From positions 1 to 64,000 of the forward strand of contig JAEVYT010000007.1 of the NCBI GenBank assembly GCA_023392615.1: DNA of 64,000 nt. The letters are read 5' to 3'. Positions within the stretch are counted from its first letter, which is position 1; each line of letters starts with the position of its first letter. The stretch is from Bacillota bacterium (GTDB taxonomy: Bacteria; Bacillota; Clostridia; Lachnospirales; Lachnospiraceae). The notes beneath the pieces were generated by a model that saw nothing but the letters and a program-made list of their open reading frames with translations, was not told the DNA's origin and did not search any database. A program made the position numbers and the translations under genes. Positions 1 to 10,226 of the stretch are shown here, piece after piece.

Positions 1-974
<974 letters not shown>

Positions 975-1295
975 AGTTTTTGATCTAGTCAGATAAACGT
1001 TAGCCAATTGTGTAATATCAATCACCGAAGCAATTATATTACTGGTTAAGCATCCTGTTATCTTTACTGTTTTTAGGTTGTACCCAATGTCTTTCGACAT
1101 CCGATACGGTTCGCGACACATCTTTCGATGCATCAATTGAAAATCTATAACGCGTCTGTTAAGACGCTATTTGAAGCCCATGTGAAGCTTCAATTTTTTA
1201 GAATTTTCAGGGTTGTTTCACTGTTCAATTATCAAGGTTCTGTGTTGCAAGGCACTCACTTTTATGTTTGTCTCGTTTGCGCCGCCAACTTTTTT
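975..1295 (-). other. rRNA operon leader (transcribed spacer before 16S)
   Basis: Low-GC leader between the promoters and the 16S gene, with no protein gene. It holds several small hairpins: GCGTCT-loop-AGACGC at 1152-1167, TTGAAGC/GCTTCAA around 1170-1192, and two stems closed by a GAAA tetraloop on the minus strand (1087-1100 and 1119-1130). AGAACCTTGATAATTGAACA lies in the position where clostridial rRNA leaders carry a box A-like antitermination element. That role is inferred. The base composition matches the protein genes to the right, not the 16S. Confidence 0.6.
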
Positions 1296-1324
1296 AGTTT
1301 ACCACGCTAGCTTTATTATGTCAA
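1296..1324 (-). promoter_or_regulatory. rRNA promoter P2
   Basis: On the minus strand TTGACA (1324-1319), a 17-bp spacer, then TAAACT (1301-1296). This is an almost consensus sigma-A promoter pointing into the 16S leader. It is the proximal of two tandem promoters, the usual layout of an rRNA operon. Confidence 0.8.
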
Positions 1325-1390
1325 CCACTTTTTTATGTTTTTTTATTTCTTATTTCATATTTCGTGGTTGCTCACCAGCAGTGGAGTTTT

Positions 1391-1419
1391 ATTTTACAAT
1401 CCATATCGAAAAATGTCAA
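1391..1419 (-). promoter_or_regulatory. rRNA promoter P1
   Basis: On the minus strand TTGACA (1419-1414), a 17-bp spacer, then TAAAAT (1396-1391). It is the distal promoter, about 95 bp upstream of P2, and is equally close to the sigma-A consensus. Confidence 0.8.
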
Positions 1420-1468
1420 GTAAAACATTTAACTTTTTTCGATATCTTTTGCAACACTCATTGATGCA

Positions 1469-1840
1469 TTAACCAAGCTCTTCATCATCTAATTCTTCCG
1501 CATCAATATTCATTGTATGCAAAGCTCTTCTCTTTCTCCTTGCCTCCTCAGAATACTGCATAATAAAGTCCTTAATCTCGGCGAAATGCCTAACATGTAC
1601 AAATATAAGCTCCGGATGTGTTGTATCACCAGTATAGCATGTAATGGTTCCCAACTTAAATATGCGTTCCAATAATGAGCGTGTTAATCTGACATCTTGA
1701 ATCTTGTACATAAAAGCATCATCTTCAGTGATGTTCAAAAACCCCGTGGTAATCGTAACTTTTTCTTCTTCAATTGAGTACTTCGTAAAGCTAAGTGGCA
1801 GCCCTAGGAATACTGATCGTTTTCTTTCATTAAAACTCAT
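1469..1840 (-). CDS. PH domain-like protein (bacterial PH, YdbS/DUF304 type)
   Basis: Small cytoplasmic protein of about 123 residues with the pattern of bacterial PH domains: SIEEEKVTITTGFLNITEDD followed by a strand-rich region (IQDVRLTRSLLERIFKLGTI) and a C-terminal helix rich in Arg, Lys and Glu. No membrane segment is present. I prefer the ATG at 1840, where AAGGATGG gives a sensible spacing. An in-frame ATG at 1852 is too close to that site. It starts just after the upstream lipoprotein gene, so the two are probably co-transcribed. It reads toward the rRNA promoters in the same direction. Its specific role is unknown. Confidence 0.75.
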   Translation of the reverse strand: MSFNERKRSVFLGLPLSFTKYSIEEEKVTITTGFLNITEDDAFMYKIQDVRLTRSLLERIFKLGTITCYTGDTTHPELIFVHVRHFAEIKDFIMQYSEEARRKRRALHTMNIDAEELDDEELG

Positions 1841-1857
1841 TGTAATACCCATCCTTA

Positions 1858-2604
1858 TTATTTCAATTCAATTGTTACCGTTTTGTCTTCATTTGATACA
1901 GTCAATTTTGATTTCGTCAACATTTTATTCTTTGGAACTTCAAAAATTAGTATGCCTGATTTTGATTTTCCAGCAGGTACTTTTATGTCAATATATTGCA
2001 TATCGTTAATCAATAAAGTAAATAGAGGTTGATATACATTCCCTTCATCATCCGTTAATTGATAATTAATGTTTTGCTTAACTAGATTAAATACCTCTTC
2101 TTTCTTCATTAAATTATCAACACTAAAGGTTAATGCAATAATTTGATCACCTTGTCTTGCATTGTAGGAAAATTCCAAATTACTAGGATTTTCAGGGTAA
2201 CGATCTGTTATCTTTTTTGAATAATAACTAATATTGAAGCCCTCATAGTTGATTACTTCCGATAAGGTATTCTTCTCTGTTTTCCCTGGAGTCCCATTCG
2301 GCTTTCCATCTGTTCCATGATCTTTATCTGCTCCATCTGTTATTGACGGTAGTGGCGTTATGGTAGGCGTTGCTGTTATATCATCCACGACACCGTCACC
2401 AATAAGATTATCATCCGGAGTCTTCAATCCTAATTCATCTTCCGGAATCAAGTTCTCCTTATAAGTGGAATCGCTTTGCAGTAAAGTTCCTGCCATATAT
2501 TCCGCTATGGCATCACTCTTATCCTCCGGTATATCGTATTGTTTTATACATCCGGTAAAAGGTAGTGCTAAAAGAACAATTGCAGCCATTTTCCATCTCT
2601 TCAT
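1858..2604 (-). CDS. Lipoprotein with C-terminal beta-sandwich (DUF4352-like)
   Basis: Exported lipoprotein of 248 residues. The signal peptide ends in the lipobox LPFTGC (Cys near residue 19). A low-complexity Thr/Pro/Asp linker (about residues 55-105) leads to a C-terminal domain with alternating strands: LEFSYNARQGDQIIALTFSV and a final SKLTVSNEDKTVTIELK. This resembles the DUF4352/telomeric repeat-like extracellular fold, but I cannot confirm the family. The ATG follows GGGGGATACGCGA. The PH-domain gene begins within 20 bp of its stop, so they form a likely two-gene unit. Probable place is the outer face of the cell membrane; ligand unknown. Confidence 0.75.
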   Translation of the reverse strand: MKRWKMAAIVLLALPFTGCIKQYDIPEDKSDAIAEYMAGTLLQSDSTYKENLIPEDELGLKTPDDNLIGDGVVDDITATPTITPLPSITDGADKDHGTDGKPNGTPGKTEKNTLSEVINYEGFNISYYSKKITDRYPENPSNLEFSYNARQGDQIIALTFSVDNLMKKEEVFNLVKQNINYQLTDDEGNVYQPLFTLLINDMQYIDIKVPAGKSKSGILIFEVPKNKMLTKSKLTVSNEDKTVTIELK

Positions 2605-2661
2605 TCGCGTATCCCCCAGTCAATCCTTTAACATTTAAAAAGCTATGGTTGTTCAATTTAC

Positions 2662-2689
2662 ATCTTATCACTTTTTGCAAAATTTGCAA
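2662..2689 (-). promoter_or_regulatory. Candidate promoter for the lipoprotein gene
   Basis: On the minus strand TTGCAA (2689-2684), 16 bp, then TAAGAT (2667-2662), about 60 bp before the start codon. The -35 lies inside the dyad TTGCAAATTTTGCAA, which could also be an operator. Seen by eye only. Confidence 0.45.
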
Positions 2690-2877
2690 GATAAAATCAT
2701 TCTTCTGCTTCTATTTATTGTTTACCATATATAATAAATTTTATATACAAATGAACATTTTACCTTTAAATGCGATAAAAAGGAGCAACATGCCCGATCC
2801 AATATTATAACAAATTAATGTTAATAAATATTTTGCAGGATATGCTACTCCCTTTTCATTTCTGTTCTATGCAATCG

Positions 2878-4494
2878 TTATATAGACTCTGCTTTTATAT
2901 CTAGCTCAAACCAGAATTCAACACCGATAGGTCTATTAATTACACCGAAATCTTTATTATGTGAATTCATCACTGCTTTAACAATTGATAAACCGATACC
3001 GCTACCACCATATTCTCTTGTTCTTGCTTTATCCACCTTATAAAATTTAATCCATATTTTATCCAGTTCCTCTTCCGGAATATTGTCTCCGGTATTGAAT
3101 ACTGCTACACGTAAGGTGTCTTCTCTCGGAATTAGTTTGACTTCAATTATTCGATTACCGCTAACATGATTCAGTGCATTGCTGATATAATTACTTACCA
3201 CTTGTTGAATTAGGAATTCATCTGCCCATACATATACCGGCTCCGTATTATCAAAGTGTAATGTAACTTCTTTTTGCTTTATTAAGATATCTGAAGAATC
3301 TATCACAGATCGAATTAAAGTAACAATATCAAAACGCTCAAAATTAACTTGATTATTGCCAAATTCAATTTCATTTAAACTCAATAGCTTTTTCACCAGG
3401 TTATTCATTTTACTCGCTTCATCAATAATAACCTCACAATAAAAATCACGACTTTCTATGTCATCATTAATATTTTCTTTTAACCCTTCCGCATAGCCTT
3501 GAATTAACGAAATCGGAGTTTTCAATTCATGGGATACATTGGATAAAAACTCCTTCCTCAACTCATCAATTTCAATTTTTCTTTGAATATCAGTCATCAG
3601 TTCATTATTTGCTTGTTTTAATTCTGTGATTGTTGATTCTAATTTATCTGATAAAGTGTTGATACTATTACCCAATTCCCCGATTTCATCTTCGGACTTA
3701 ATCGGATACTTAATATCAAAGTCCAACTTTGTCATTTTCTTAGCGATTCCTGCCATCTCTAGAATCGGTTTCGTAAATTGTTTACTAATTAAAAACATAG
3801 CCAATGTTCCTACAATTACGGCAAGCACGCCAACATACGCTAAAAATTCATTCGCTATGGCAACTCCTTCATCAATACTTTCAACATTCGTTCGTATGAG
3901 AATGAATTTATCATCTATTCCATAAAGAATTTGTTGTCCATCCGTTGACCTAGTATGATCTTTTACTCCGGACTTATCAGAATCACTAACGATAACTCCA
4001 AACAAATCGATATAATTTGAATCCAGTTCCATATCATGAAGCTTATAGATAAAGTATTTATCCCTTTCTAATAGAAGACTCTTGTTAATGATATTGGGAT
4101 TGTTATAATTAAAATATACCAGAAACATATCCCTAATCTTATCTTCTTCCCTCTTGCTTATCTGATTTGCAGGATACAACGTAAAAGAGGTTGTCTTTTT
4201 TGAATTCATCTGTTTCCTTAAAGCTCTTGTAGAGTTCACGATATATATATGTACATCATAAGAGCTCTCATATCTTTGCATTTTCTTCTGCTGTTCATCT
4301 GTAAGAGTATCCTGATTTCCCGCTTCCCGAATTAGATTAGATATCTTCTCATAGGACTCGTTTATATTTTTCACCTTACTATGACTGTAATAATACGGTA
4401 GGAAGGTTCGATTAATACACCATGTTATCAGCAGGGTAAGTACTATTACAATCGTAAGAGATAAGGTTATCTTAGTTCTAATGGAATGTTTCAT
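2878..4494 (-). CDS. Membrane sensor histidine kinase
   Basis: Two-component sensor kinase of 538 residues. It has a first membrane helix (about 8-30), an extracytoplasmic sensor of about 180 residues, a second helix (about 218-237), a HAMP linker, a HisKA dimerisation domain with SHELKTP (phospho-acceptor His322) and a HATPase_c domain ending with GGSGIGLSIVKAV. Its ATG overlaps the stop of the response regulator gene by 4 bp (ATGA), so the pair is translationally coupled. The sensor region is not one I recognise; it lacks obvious metal or heme motifs. The order, regulator first then kinase, is usual for OmpR-type pairs in clostridia. The signal and regulon cannot be read from the sequence. 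Confidence 0.93.
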   Translation of the reverse strand: MKHSIRTKITLSLTIVIVLTLLITWCINRTFLPYYYSHSKVKNINESYEKISNLIREAGNQDTLTDEQQKKMQRYESSYDVHIYIVNSTRALRKQMNSKKTTSFTLYPANQISKREEDKIRDMFLVYFNYNNPNIINKSLLLERDKYFIYKLHDMELDSNYIDLFGVIVSDSDKSGVKDHTRSTDGQQILYGIDDKFILIRTNVESIDEGVAIANEFLAYVGVLAVIVGTLAMFLISKQFTKPILEMAGIAKKMTKLDFDIKYPIKSEDEIGELGNSINTLSDKLESTITELKQANNELMTDIQRKIEIDELRKEFLSNVSHELKTPISLIQGYAEGLKENINDDIESRDFYCEVIIDEASKMNNLVKKLLSLNEIEFGNNQVNFERFDIVTLIRSVIDSSDILIKQKEVTLHFDNTEPVYVWADEFLIQQVVSNYISNALNHVSGNRIIEVKLIPREDTLRVAVFNTGDNIPEEELDKIWIKFYKVDKARTREYGGSGIGLSIVKAVMNSHNKDFGVINRPIGVEFWFELDIKAESI

Positions 4495-5168
4495 ACATCC
4501 ACCTCAAATTTATAACCCAATCCCCAGATTGTTTTAATAAAATCTCCCTTCTCACCCATCTTGCTTCTTAACTTTTTCACGTGAGTGTCAATCGTTCTCG
4601 CATCTCCAAAGTAATCATAATTCCACACATTATTCAGAATCTTTTCACGAGATAAGGCTACCCCCTGATTCGTAACAAAATAGGTCAAAAGTTCAAATTC
4701 CTTAAAGCTAAGTTCAATTTCCTCTCCATCAATCTTCACCTGATGGGCTGATTTATCCAGAACGATTCCACCCAGTTCAATCATCTCATCATCGCTGTTT
4801 GTTGTTCTACGGAGTACCGCCTCAACACGTGCCACAAGAATCTTTGGAGAAAAAGGTTTTGATATATATTCGTCCACTCCCAAATCAAAGCCTAATAATT
4901 CATCTTTTTCATCACTCTTTGCAGTGAGCATAATAATAGGCACTTTGGAATATTGGCGAATTTCTCTGCACACCTGCCACCCGTCCATCTTCGGCATCAT
5001 GACATCCAGTATAATAAGCGCAATATCCTTCTTTGAAAAAAAGATGTCCGTTGCCTGCTCACCATTTTCTGCTTCAATTACTTCATAATCCTTACGAACC
5101 AAAAAATCTTTTACCAATTTTCTCATTCTACTTTCATCATCAACAACAAGGATTTTGAGTTTATCCAT
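4491..5168 (-). CDS. OmpR/PhoB-family response regulator
   Basis: DNA-binding response regulator of 225 residues. The receiver domain has the acidic pair D10/D11, the phosphorylated Asp55 (ILDVMMPKMDGW), a Thr in MLTAKSD and Lys in YISKPF. The C-terminal winged helix contains REKILNNVWNYDYFGDARTI and VKKLRSKMG, typical of the OmpR class. It is partner of the overlapping kinase gene downstream. A TATAAT-like hexamer lies about 85 bp upstream (5258-5253) without a good -35, which would suit an activated promoter, but that is inference. Confidence 0.95.
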   Translation of the reverse strand: MDKLKILVVDDESRMRKLVKDFLVRKDYEVIEAENGEQATDIFFSKKDIALIILDVMMPKMDGWQVCREIRQYSKVPIIMLTAKSDEKDELLGFDLGVDEYISKPFSPKILVARVEAVLRRTTNSDDEMIELGGIVLDKSAHQVKIDGEEIELSFKEFELLTYFVTNQGVALSREKILNNVWNYDYFGDARTIDTHVKKLRSKMGEKGDFIKTIWGLGYKFEVDV

Positions 5169-5341
5169 ACCATACCTCCATAGTTACCATTATTTCTTAT
5201 ATTAAATAGTAATCATCGTCATCATTCTTCGTAATAACTTTACTTTTTAAGAATTATATCATTTAACTATGATAAAATTGTGAAATAAAACCCTCTGTTT
5301 TAAAGCTTGTTCAAACTTCTCAGGATACCCTTTTATCATTT

Positions 5342-5379
5342 AAGTAGTTTATTTAAGGATTTGTATGTTAAAACTACTT
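5342..5379 (-). terminator. Stem-loop after the oxidoreductase gene
   Basis: AAGTAGTTT (5342-5350) pairs with AAACTACTT (5371-5379) around a 20-base loop, about 40 bases past the stop of the oxidoreductase gene. There is no T-run, so intrinsic termination is uncertain. Confidence 0.35.
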
Positions 5380-5420
5380 ATCATAAATTATAACCACCTC
5401 TATGTACACATTATGAATTT

Positions 5421-6413
5421 CTATCTACGCTCTCCAGGATAAACCAATCCCCATTCCTTACGTAAAGTGTCCATTAGTTTCATAATATCAAGAGTATCCT
5501 GTAACGGCAGTATACTACTTTCCTTTTTACCATCCCTTATACAATTGTTTACTTCCTCCGCTTCATAGATATAGCCATTAGGTTGATAATTGGTTGAAAA
5601 CATTTCTAATCGTTTTCCTGCAGCATCATAGCAAGTTACACTGTCCGCCATCCAGAAATTCGGAACAACAATGCGACCTTTTTCCCCAATAATAACAGCA
5701 TCCTTACCCACCTCAGCGGTAATCGCTGAGCTAAGTTCTGCCATTACACCTTCTTTTTCATAATGAAAGGTAATTGCATTCATTTCATCAACATTCGTAA
5801 CACAAAGATGAGCGCAGCTCTTAACATCATCCGGGAGACTTTCCATCATATGTATTACATATGTAATGGGATAGATCCCTACATCAAGTAACGCTCCGCC
5901 GGCCAGATCTGGGTTAAATAAACGATTTGTTGCATCAAACTCTTTTGTAAATCCAAAATTCACTTTGAAGAACTTTACTTTTCCAATCAAACCGCTTTTA
6001 ATCCATTCTTTTACCTTTTGCGTTGCCGGGAGAAACTTTGTCCACATTGCTTCCATTAAGAAAACATTATGTTCTTTCGCTAGATTTATCAAGTATTCCG
6101 TATCATACTGATTTAACGTAAACGGTTTCTCACATAGTACCGCTTTTTTGAATTGCAAACAAAGGGCTGCGTTTGCTCTATGTTCTGTATGAGGCGTTCC
6201 GATATAAACAACGTCAATCTCGGGATCCTTAGCCAGCTCTTCAAAACTAGAATATGCCTTTTTAATAGAATATTCTCTTGCAAATTCATCTGCCTTATTC
6301 TGTGTTCTGGATGATACCGCTATTATTTCTGTATGATCCATTGAATTTAGCGCTTTAGCAAAAATTGATGATATAGTTCCAGTACCAATAATACCCCAAC
6401 GAATTGTTTGCAT
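5421..6413 (-). CDS. Gfo/Idh/MocA-family oxidoreductase
   Basis: NAD(P)-dependent dehydrogenase of 330 residues. The N-terminal Rossmann fold shows WGIIGTGTISSIFAKAL, and the family hallmark EKP is in AVLCEKPFTLNQ. The C-terminal half (LAGGALLDVGIYPITYV) matches the GFO/IDH/MocA C-terminal alpha/beta domain; the Asp and neighbouring Tyr are in the catalytic area of the family. The closest described types are trans-dihydrodiol dehydrogenase-like or sugar dehydrogenases, but substrate cannot be told. ATG preceded by GGAGGACAAGAT. It stands alone, with gaps on both sides, and no sugar genes adjoin it. Confidence 0.9.
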   Translation of the reverse strand: MQTIRWGIIGTGTISSIFAKALNSMDHTEIIAVSSRTQNKADEFAREYSIKKAYSSFEELAKDPEIDVVYIGTPHTEHRANAALCLQFKKAVLCEKPFTLNQYDTEYLINLAKEHNVFLMEAMWTKFLPATQKVKEWIKSGLIGKVKFFKVNFGFTKEFDATNRLFNPDLAGGALLDVGIYPITYVIHMMESLPDDVKSCAHLCVTNVDEMNAITFHYEKEGVMAELSSAITAEVGKDAVIIGEKGRIVVPNFWMADSVTCYDAAGKRLEMFSTNYQPNGYIYEAEEVNNCIRDGKKESSILPLQDTLDIMKLMDTLRKEWGLVYPGERR

Positions 6414-6581
6414 ATCTTGTCCTCCACGAAATCCTTAGTTTGTTCAGTAGGAAACGAGTCTTGACTATTACTAACAAGTAACCTATCCTGTTTTTGTTTG
6501 TTATATCATTTTACTCCTCACCCCTATAAAACGCAAGAATCCATCCCCAATTACATAGGTGTTAAAAAATGAATGGATATC

Positions 6582-7442
6582 TTATTCCTCCGATACTAAA
6601 AGATATTCGTATACTTGCTCTATTACTTCGTACCCAACCTTTTCATAAGATCTTTCGGATAGCGGATTCTTCTTGTCTGCAAATATCGTACAATAATCAT
6701 TTCCTGTTTTTAATAAATTCATGGTCAAATTAAATATATTTGCAGCAGCATAACCATTTCCACGGAACTCTTCCGGTGTATAAATGTAGGTAATTGTCGT
6801 ACCGTGAGGTAACTTTCTCAATGCAATTGCCATGGTTACCACTTTGTTCTCCTTATTCTCATAAAAGAACACCTTGTTTTCGTTAATCAATTGGTCAGCT
6901 CTTGTTCTTGCCGCCTGATAATCCAACTCTAACGCGAAGGCTTCCAATTGAAATTCAATCATCCATTCAGCAACTATTTTTGCTTCCTCCGGTATAGCCA
7001 AACGATGTGTTCCCTCAATTAAGTACATTTCATTAAGCTCACGTAACTCCATCAAATCCAGTCCCCATATTTCTTTGAACTGATTCATGGTTAGCTTCTT
7101 GTATTCCTCTATAAATTCTCTACAGATATCAAATCTGGCGATGATACCATGAATTACTATATGGTTATTACCAAAATAATCTGCTAAGGCAACCACCGAT
7201 GATAATTCACTTATTTCCGGAACGACATACACAGCCATATTATAAGGTAAAACATTAGCAAAGAAAAGCAATGGGCTTCCTGCTTTAACAACACTTCCAA
7301 ACAATACCTGTTCCGTTATCTTATTTTCACTGCTTTTGTATGCAGAATATAAAATAAGTTGGCTGATTGATTCATGTTCTAGAAGAATCGATTCATAATC
7401 ATTAAGAAACCGTTGTGCATCTTTGTACTCTTTAACTTCCAA
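6582..7442 (-). CDS. GNAT-family N-acetyltransferase
   Basis: Protein of 286 residues with a C-terminal GNAT fold. ITYIYTPEEFRGNGYAAANI carries the acetyl-CoA pyrophosphate loop (R-G-N-G-Y-A), and NPLSERSYEKVGYEVIEQV is the usual final helix and strand. The N-terminal about 150 residues are not a separate domain I can name; in such proteins they often form a second, degenerate GNAT unit. Start is TTG at 7442 with AAGGGG six bases upstream; no other start fits. Its gene is divergent from the YitT gene, and the 200-bp gap between them must hold both promoters, although no consensus pair was clear. Substrate unknown. Confidence 0.85.
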   Translation of the reverse strand: MEVKEYKDAQRFLNDYESILLEHESISQLILYSAYKSSENKITEQVLFGSVVKAGSPLLFFANVLPYNMAVYVVPEISELSSVVALADYFGNNHIVIHGIIARFDICREFIEEYKKLTMNQFKEIWGLDLMELRELNEMYLIEGTHRLAIPEEAKIVAEWMIEFQLEAFALELDYQAARTRADQLINENKVFFYENKENKVVTMAIALRKLPHGTTITYIYTPEEFRGNGYAAANIFNLTMNLLKTGNDYCTIFADKKNPLSERSYEKVGYEVIEQVYEYLLVSEE

Positions 7443-7640
7443 TATTCGCCCCTTCTTCCATCCATTTAATCTCTATAATAATCTTCCCGTATTTTAATAC
7501 TTTAAACTTTAACTTGAAGAATCATATGTTTCAATAGCGAATAACATTGACACTGTTCTGCTGGTTTTCTTATTGTATAAAAATTTTTATCAAAGCAAAT
7601 ATTATACTGTGAATTTTTCTGCCTACAAAGGAGGTTGTTC

Positions 7641-8504
7641 ATGGAACGAATTAGTAATTTTAAAGATAAATTTAAAGAGTATGTGATAATCACAGCAGGT
7701 ATAATGCTTGTAGTTGTTGGAGTATATTTCTTCAAGTTCCCAAATCATTTTTCCATTGGTGGAGTTACCGGTGCAGCAATTATACTTAGTAATCTGTTTA
7801 ACCAAAGAGTTAGCTCAGGAACTATCGTTTTAATTGCAAATGGCATTCTTTTAGTAATTGGTTATATATTTTTAGGAAAAAACTTTGGCAATCGAACGGC
7901 TTATGGCACTATATTATTATCCGTATCACTGAAGGCACTCGAATATATCTGCCCCATAAGCAAACCGTTGACGAATCAGCCCACCCTGGAGCTGGCCTTT
8001 GCTGTTATTCTTCCATCACTGGGAGCAGCTATTATATTCAATATTGGAGCATCCACTGGTGGTACCGATGTAATTGCAATGTTACTTAAAAAATACAGTA
8101 ATCTTGATATCGGAAGAGCCCTATTGACCAGCGATTTATTATTAACACTGCTAACTTTTCCAGTTCTTGGTGTAACAATTGGGCTTTTTTCAACGTTAGG
8201 ACTCTTTCTTAAATCAACATTAGTGGATACGATAATTGAAAATTTAAATTTAAATAAGTATTTCACGATTATATGTGAAGATCCAAAGCCAATAGCAGAC
8301 TTTATCATTAAGGATATTCATCGTAGTGCCACCGTTTTTGATGCAAAGGGAGCCTATTCAGAGCAAAACAGACATATCATTATTACTGTAATGAATCGAG
8401 GTCAGGCTGTTCTGTTAAGAAAATTCATTAAACATCAAGACCCGCATGCCTTTATCTTTATTACTAATACAAGCGAAATCATAGGAAGAGGCTTTCGAAC
8501 TTAG
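7641..8504 (+). CDS. YitT family membrane protein
   Basis: Integral membrane protein of 287 residues with about five helices in its N-terminal two thirds (for example VIITAGIMLVVVGVYFF) and a soluble C-terminal DUF2179 domain (AKGAYSEQNRHIIITVMNRG). Conserved YitT stretches are HFSIGGVTGAAII and FNIGASTGGTDVIAMLLKKY. Start is ATG 7641, with AAAGGAGG at 7627-7634; an upstream TTG would overlap that site. A second YitT protein is encoded at 14487-15347. The family has been linked to transport in a few species, but a general substrate is not established. The gene is single, divergent from the GNAT gene. Confidence 0.9.
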   Translation: MERISNFKDKFKEYVIITAGIMLVVVGVYFFKFPNHFSIGGVTGAAIILSNLFNQRVSSGTIVLIANGILLVIGYIFLGKNFGNRTAYGTILLSVSLKALEYICPISKPLTNQPTLELAFAVILPSLGAAIIFNIGASTGGTDVIAMLLKKYSNLDIGRALLTSDLLLTLLTFPVLGVTIGLFSTLGLFLKSTLVDTIIENLNLNKYFTIICEDPKPIADFIIKDIHRSATVFDAKGAYSEQNRHIIITVMNRGQAVLLRKFIKHQDPHAFIFITNTSEIIGRGFRT

Positions 8505-8620
8505 TATTAGTAAATTCATATATCTTGTTATCATTTCTTTAATCTAATCCTTTTACTTTCTGCATATATTTAATGGGTAATATACTTATTCAAATATTAT
8601 TGCGACGGGGGATTATAAGG

Positions 8621-9433
8621 ATGAATTGTAATGTCGACATGAATTATACATTATCAGAGCATCAATTTTGGCTGCAGATTATGGGGGATCACTCCCGATT
8701 TATTTACAATTCTCTGGCTCCTACCGAGTCAGAATACATACAAATGGCAGGCGATTTTATCTCTTTATTTGATAGTTTAATGGAACAATCTCATAAACAA
8801 ACTACAAATGCCGGCTTAGAAGAATTAAACCGTAAGGCTTATGAGGCAACACATCGACTGCGTGAATTTAAAATAGAATTACTAACACTTTCCATTACCT
8901 CTACTCTTAGCTCGAGCCTGCCCCCATCATTTTTTAATGACATGCTGAATGAACTGGAAGAGTATTTATTCGTAATTAATTCTTTGATTAATGGACAATG
9001 TCCTTTACTTGACCCCATCCACTATCATATATTATGGCTTACTGATGCGTTTGGGCATGCTGCTTCTATCTTATCTAATTTAGACTTTATAGAGAAGGAT
9101 CTTATTAATTTAGCAGATGAATTTGAGGTCTCATTTCATGATTTAATGACAAAATCTTATATGATGAACGGATACCTTCGAACAGGCATCAGTAATTTTC
9201 CTTCCTTGGCTCGCCTAAATATACAAGCCGAATACTTAATCAAGGAGTTTATGGATTTTCTCAGTAAATTACGGGATCAACGCGTGGATAGTAAGATTCT
9301 CGGCACTTTGACTCCATTGATGGCAGACCATATGTACCGAGAAGAGTGTTATTATTTGTATAAATTATCCCAAAGCACGGACGATATTAGAAAGCCTGAT
9401 TGTGACCCTGCAAGTCCAAGGCTGGAACGATAA
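8621..9433 (+). CDS. DUF2935 family protein (ferritin-like helical fold)
   Basis: All-helical soluble protein of 270 residues. It matches the DUF2935 pattern, two four-helix repeats each opening with a (S/T)xHxFW-like motif: LSEHQFWLQIMGDHSRFI near the N-terminus and DPIHYHILWLTDAFGHAASI in the middle. His and Glu positions suggest metal binding, as known for the family from structure, but function is not established. The ATG at 8621 follows GGGGATTATAAGG. Open frame extends 16 codons upstream, without a ribosome site. The next gene, a rubrerythrin, is 56 bp downstream on the same strand; both are ferritin-like, which suggests a shared redox or metal role. Confidence 0.85.
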   Translation: MNCNVDMNYTLSEHQFWLQIMGDHSRFIYNSLAPTESEYIQMAGDFISLFDSLMEQSHKQTTNAGLEELNRKAYEATHRLREFKIELLTLSITSTLSSSLPPSFFNDMLNELEEYLFVINSLINGQCPLLDPIHYHILWLTDAFGHAASILSNLDFIEKDLINLADEFEVSFHDLMTKSYMMNGYLRTGISNFPSLARLNIQAEYLIKEFMDFLSKLRDQRVDSKILGTLTPLMADHMYREECYYLYKLSQSTDDIRKPDCDPASPRLER

Positions 9434-9489
9434 TCATATAACCATCAACTTATTCATATTATTATACAAATGCAGTTACAGGAGGCTAT

Positions 9490-10026
9490 ATGGAGTTTAA
9501 GCAAAGTCAAACATATCAGAATATCCAAAGCATGTTTTTGAGAAAACTCATGACCGCTACTTTATATGATATATATAGTGACAGAGCCAGACAGGAGACC
9601 TATATTCAAATCAGTAATATATTTACCTCTGCTGCTCGAAACGAAAAAGAACATGCACGTATTTTTTTACGAAAATTAAATAACGATATGATTCCTGATA
9701 CGCAGACAAATTTACATGATTCAATCAATATCGGAACTGAAACAAATGCTCTATGTAGAGCATATGGAGCGACCGCAAGAGAAGAGGGCTACGCCGATAT
9801 TGCGTCTCTGTTTAATGGAATTGCAAACATTGAATTGAATCATAATCTAGACTTCCGCACTCAATACGATGACATCATTCAACAGCAGGTTTTCTGCAAG
9901 CCAACTCAATCACTTTGGATTTGTCTGCAATGTGGCAATATCTTAGTTGGCGATTGTGCTCCACTACGATGTCCAATCTGTGGCTTTCCTCAAGGTTACT
10001 ATCAGATTTATGTCGCTCAAAGTTAA
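9490..10026 (+). CDS. Rubrerythrin-type protein
   Basis: Non-heme iron protein of 178 residues. The ferritin-like diiron domain shows EKEHARIF and, later, EEGYADIA and IELNHNLDF, the E-x-x-H ligands of both helix pairs. The C-terminal rubredoxin-like knuckle has CLQCGN and CPICGFP, a C-x2-C pair twice for one Fe. Rubrerythrins reduce hydrogen peroxide in anaerobes using electrons from rubredoxin or NADH systems; that role is taken from the family. AGGAGG precedes ATG at 9490 by four bases. It lies behind the DUF2935 gene. The long inverted repeat that follows the stop may end the transcript. Confidence 0.9.
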   Translation: MEFKQSQTYQNIQSMFLRKLMTATLYDIYSDRARQETYIQISNIFTSAARNEKEHARIFLRKLNNDMIPDTQTNLHDSINIGTETNALCRAYGATAREEGYADIASLFNGIANIELNHNLDFRTQYDDIIQQQVFCKPTQSLWICLQCGNILVGDCAPLRCPICGFPQGYYQIYVAQS

Positions 10027-10086
10027 AACCAACTTGAATTCAAATACATGAACAACTCAGATTTGTCTCCTATCTTGTAATATAAA

Positions 10087-10213
10087 AAGGGTAATTGTAA
10101 CAGAATAATTAATAGGAACATAGATATTATATCTATACTGTATAAATCCAACCCTATATCAGTATAAAATGTAACACTGTTCCTATTATAATTATTATAT
10201 TACAATTACTCTT
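10087..10213. repeat. Nested inverted repeat, 127 bp
   Basis: Outer arms AAGGGTAATTGTA (10087-10099) and TACAATTACTCTT (10201-10213) are inverted with one mismatch. The pairing continues inward through AATAATT..AATAGGAACA and TGTTCCTATTATAATTATT. Inside are further dyads, ATAGATATTATATCTAT and ATACTGTATA..TATATCAGTAT. The same outer arm core, GGGTAATTG/CAATTACCC, forms the hairpin at 12633-12673. It lies between the rubrerythrin gene and the convergent peptidase gene, so it could be a bidirectional terminator grown by insertion, or a small MITE-like element. Confidence 0.6.
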
Positions 10214-10226
10214 AATATTTTACCTA

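Noticed and set aside
1128..1464. Short plus-strand frames in the rRNA leader and promoter region
   Set aside because: No ribosome site, AT-rich random composition, and they cross the promoters of the rRNA operon.
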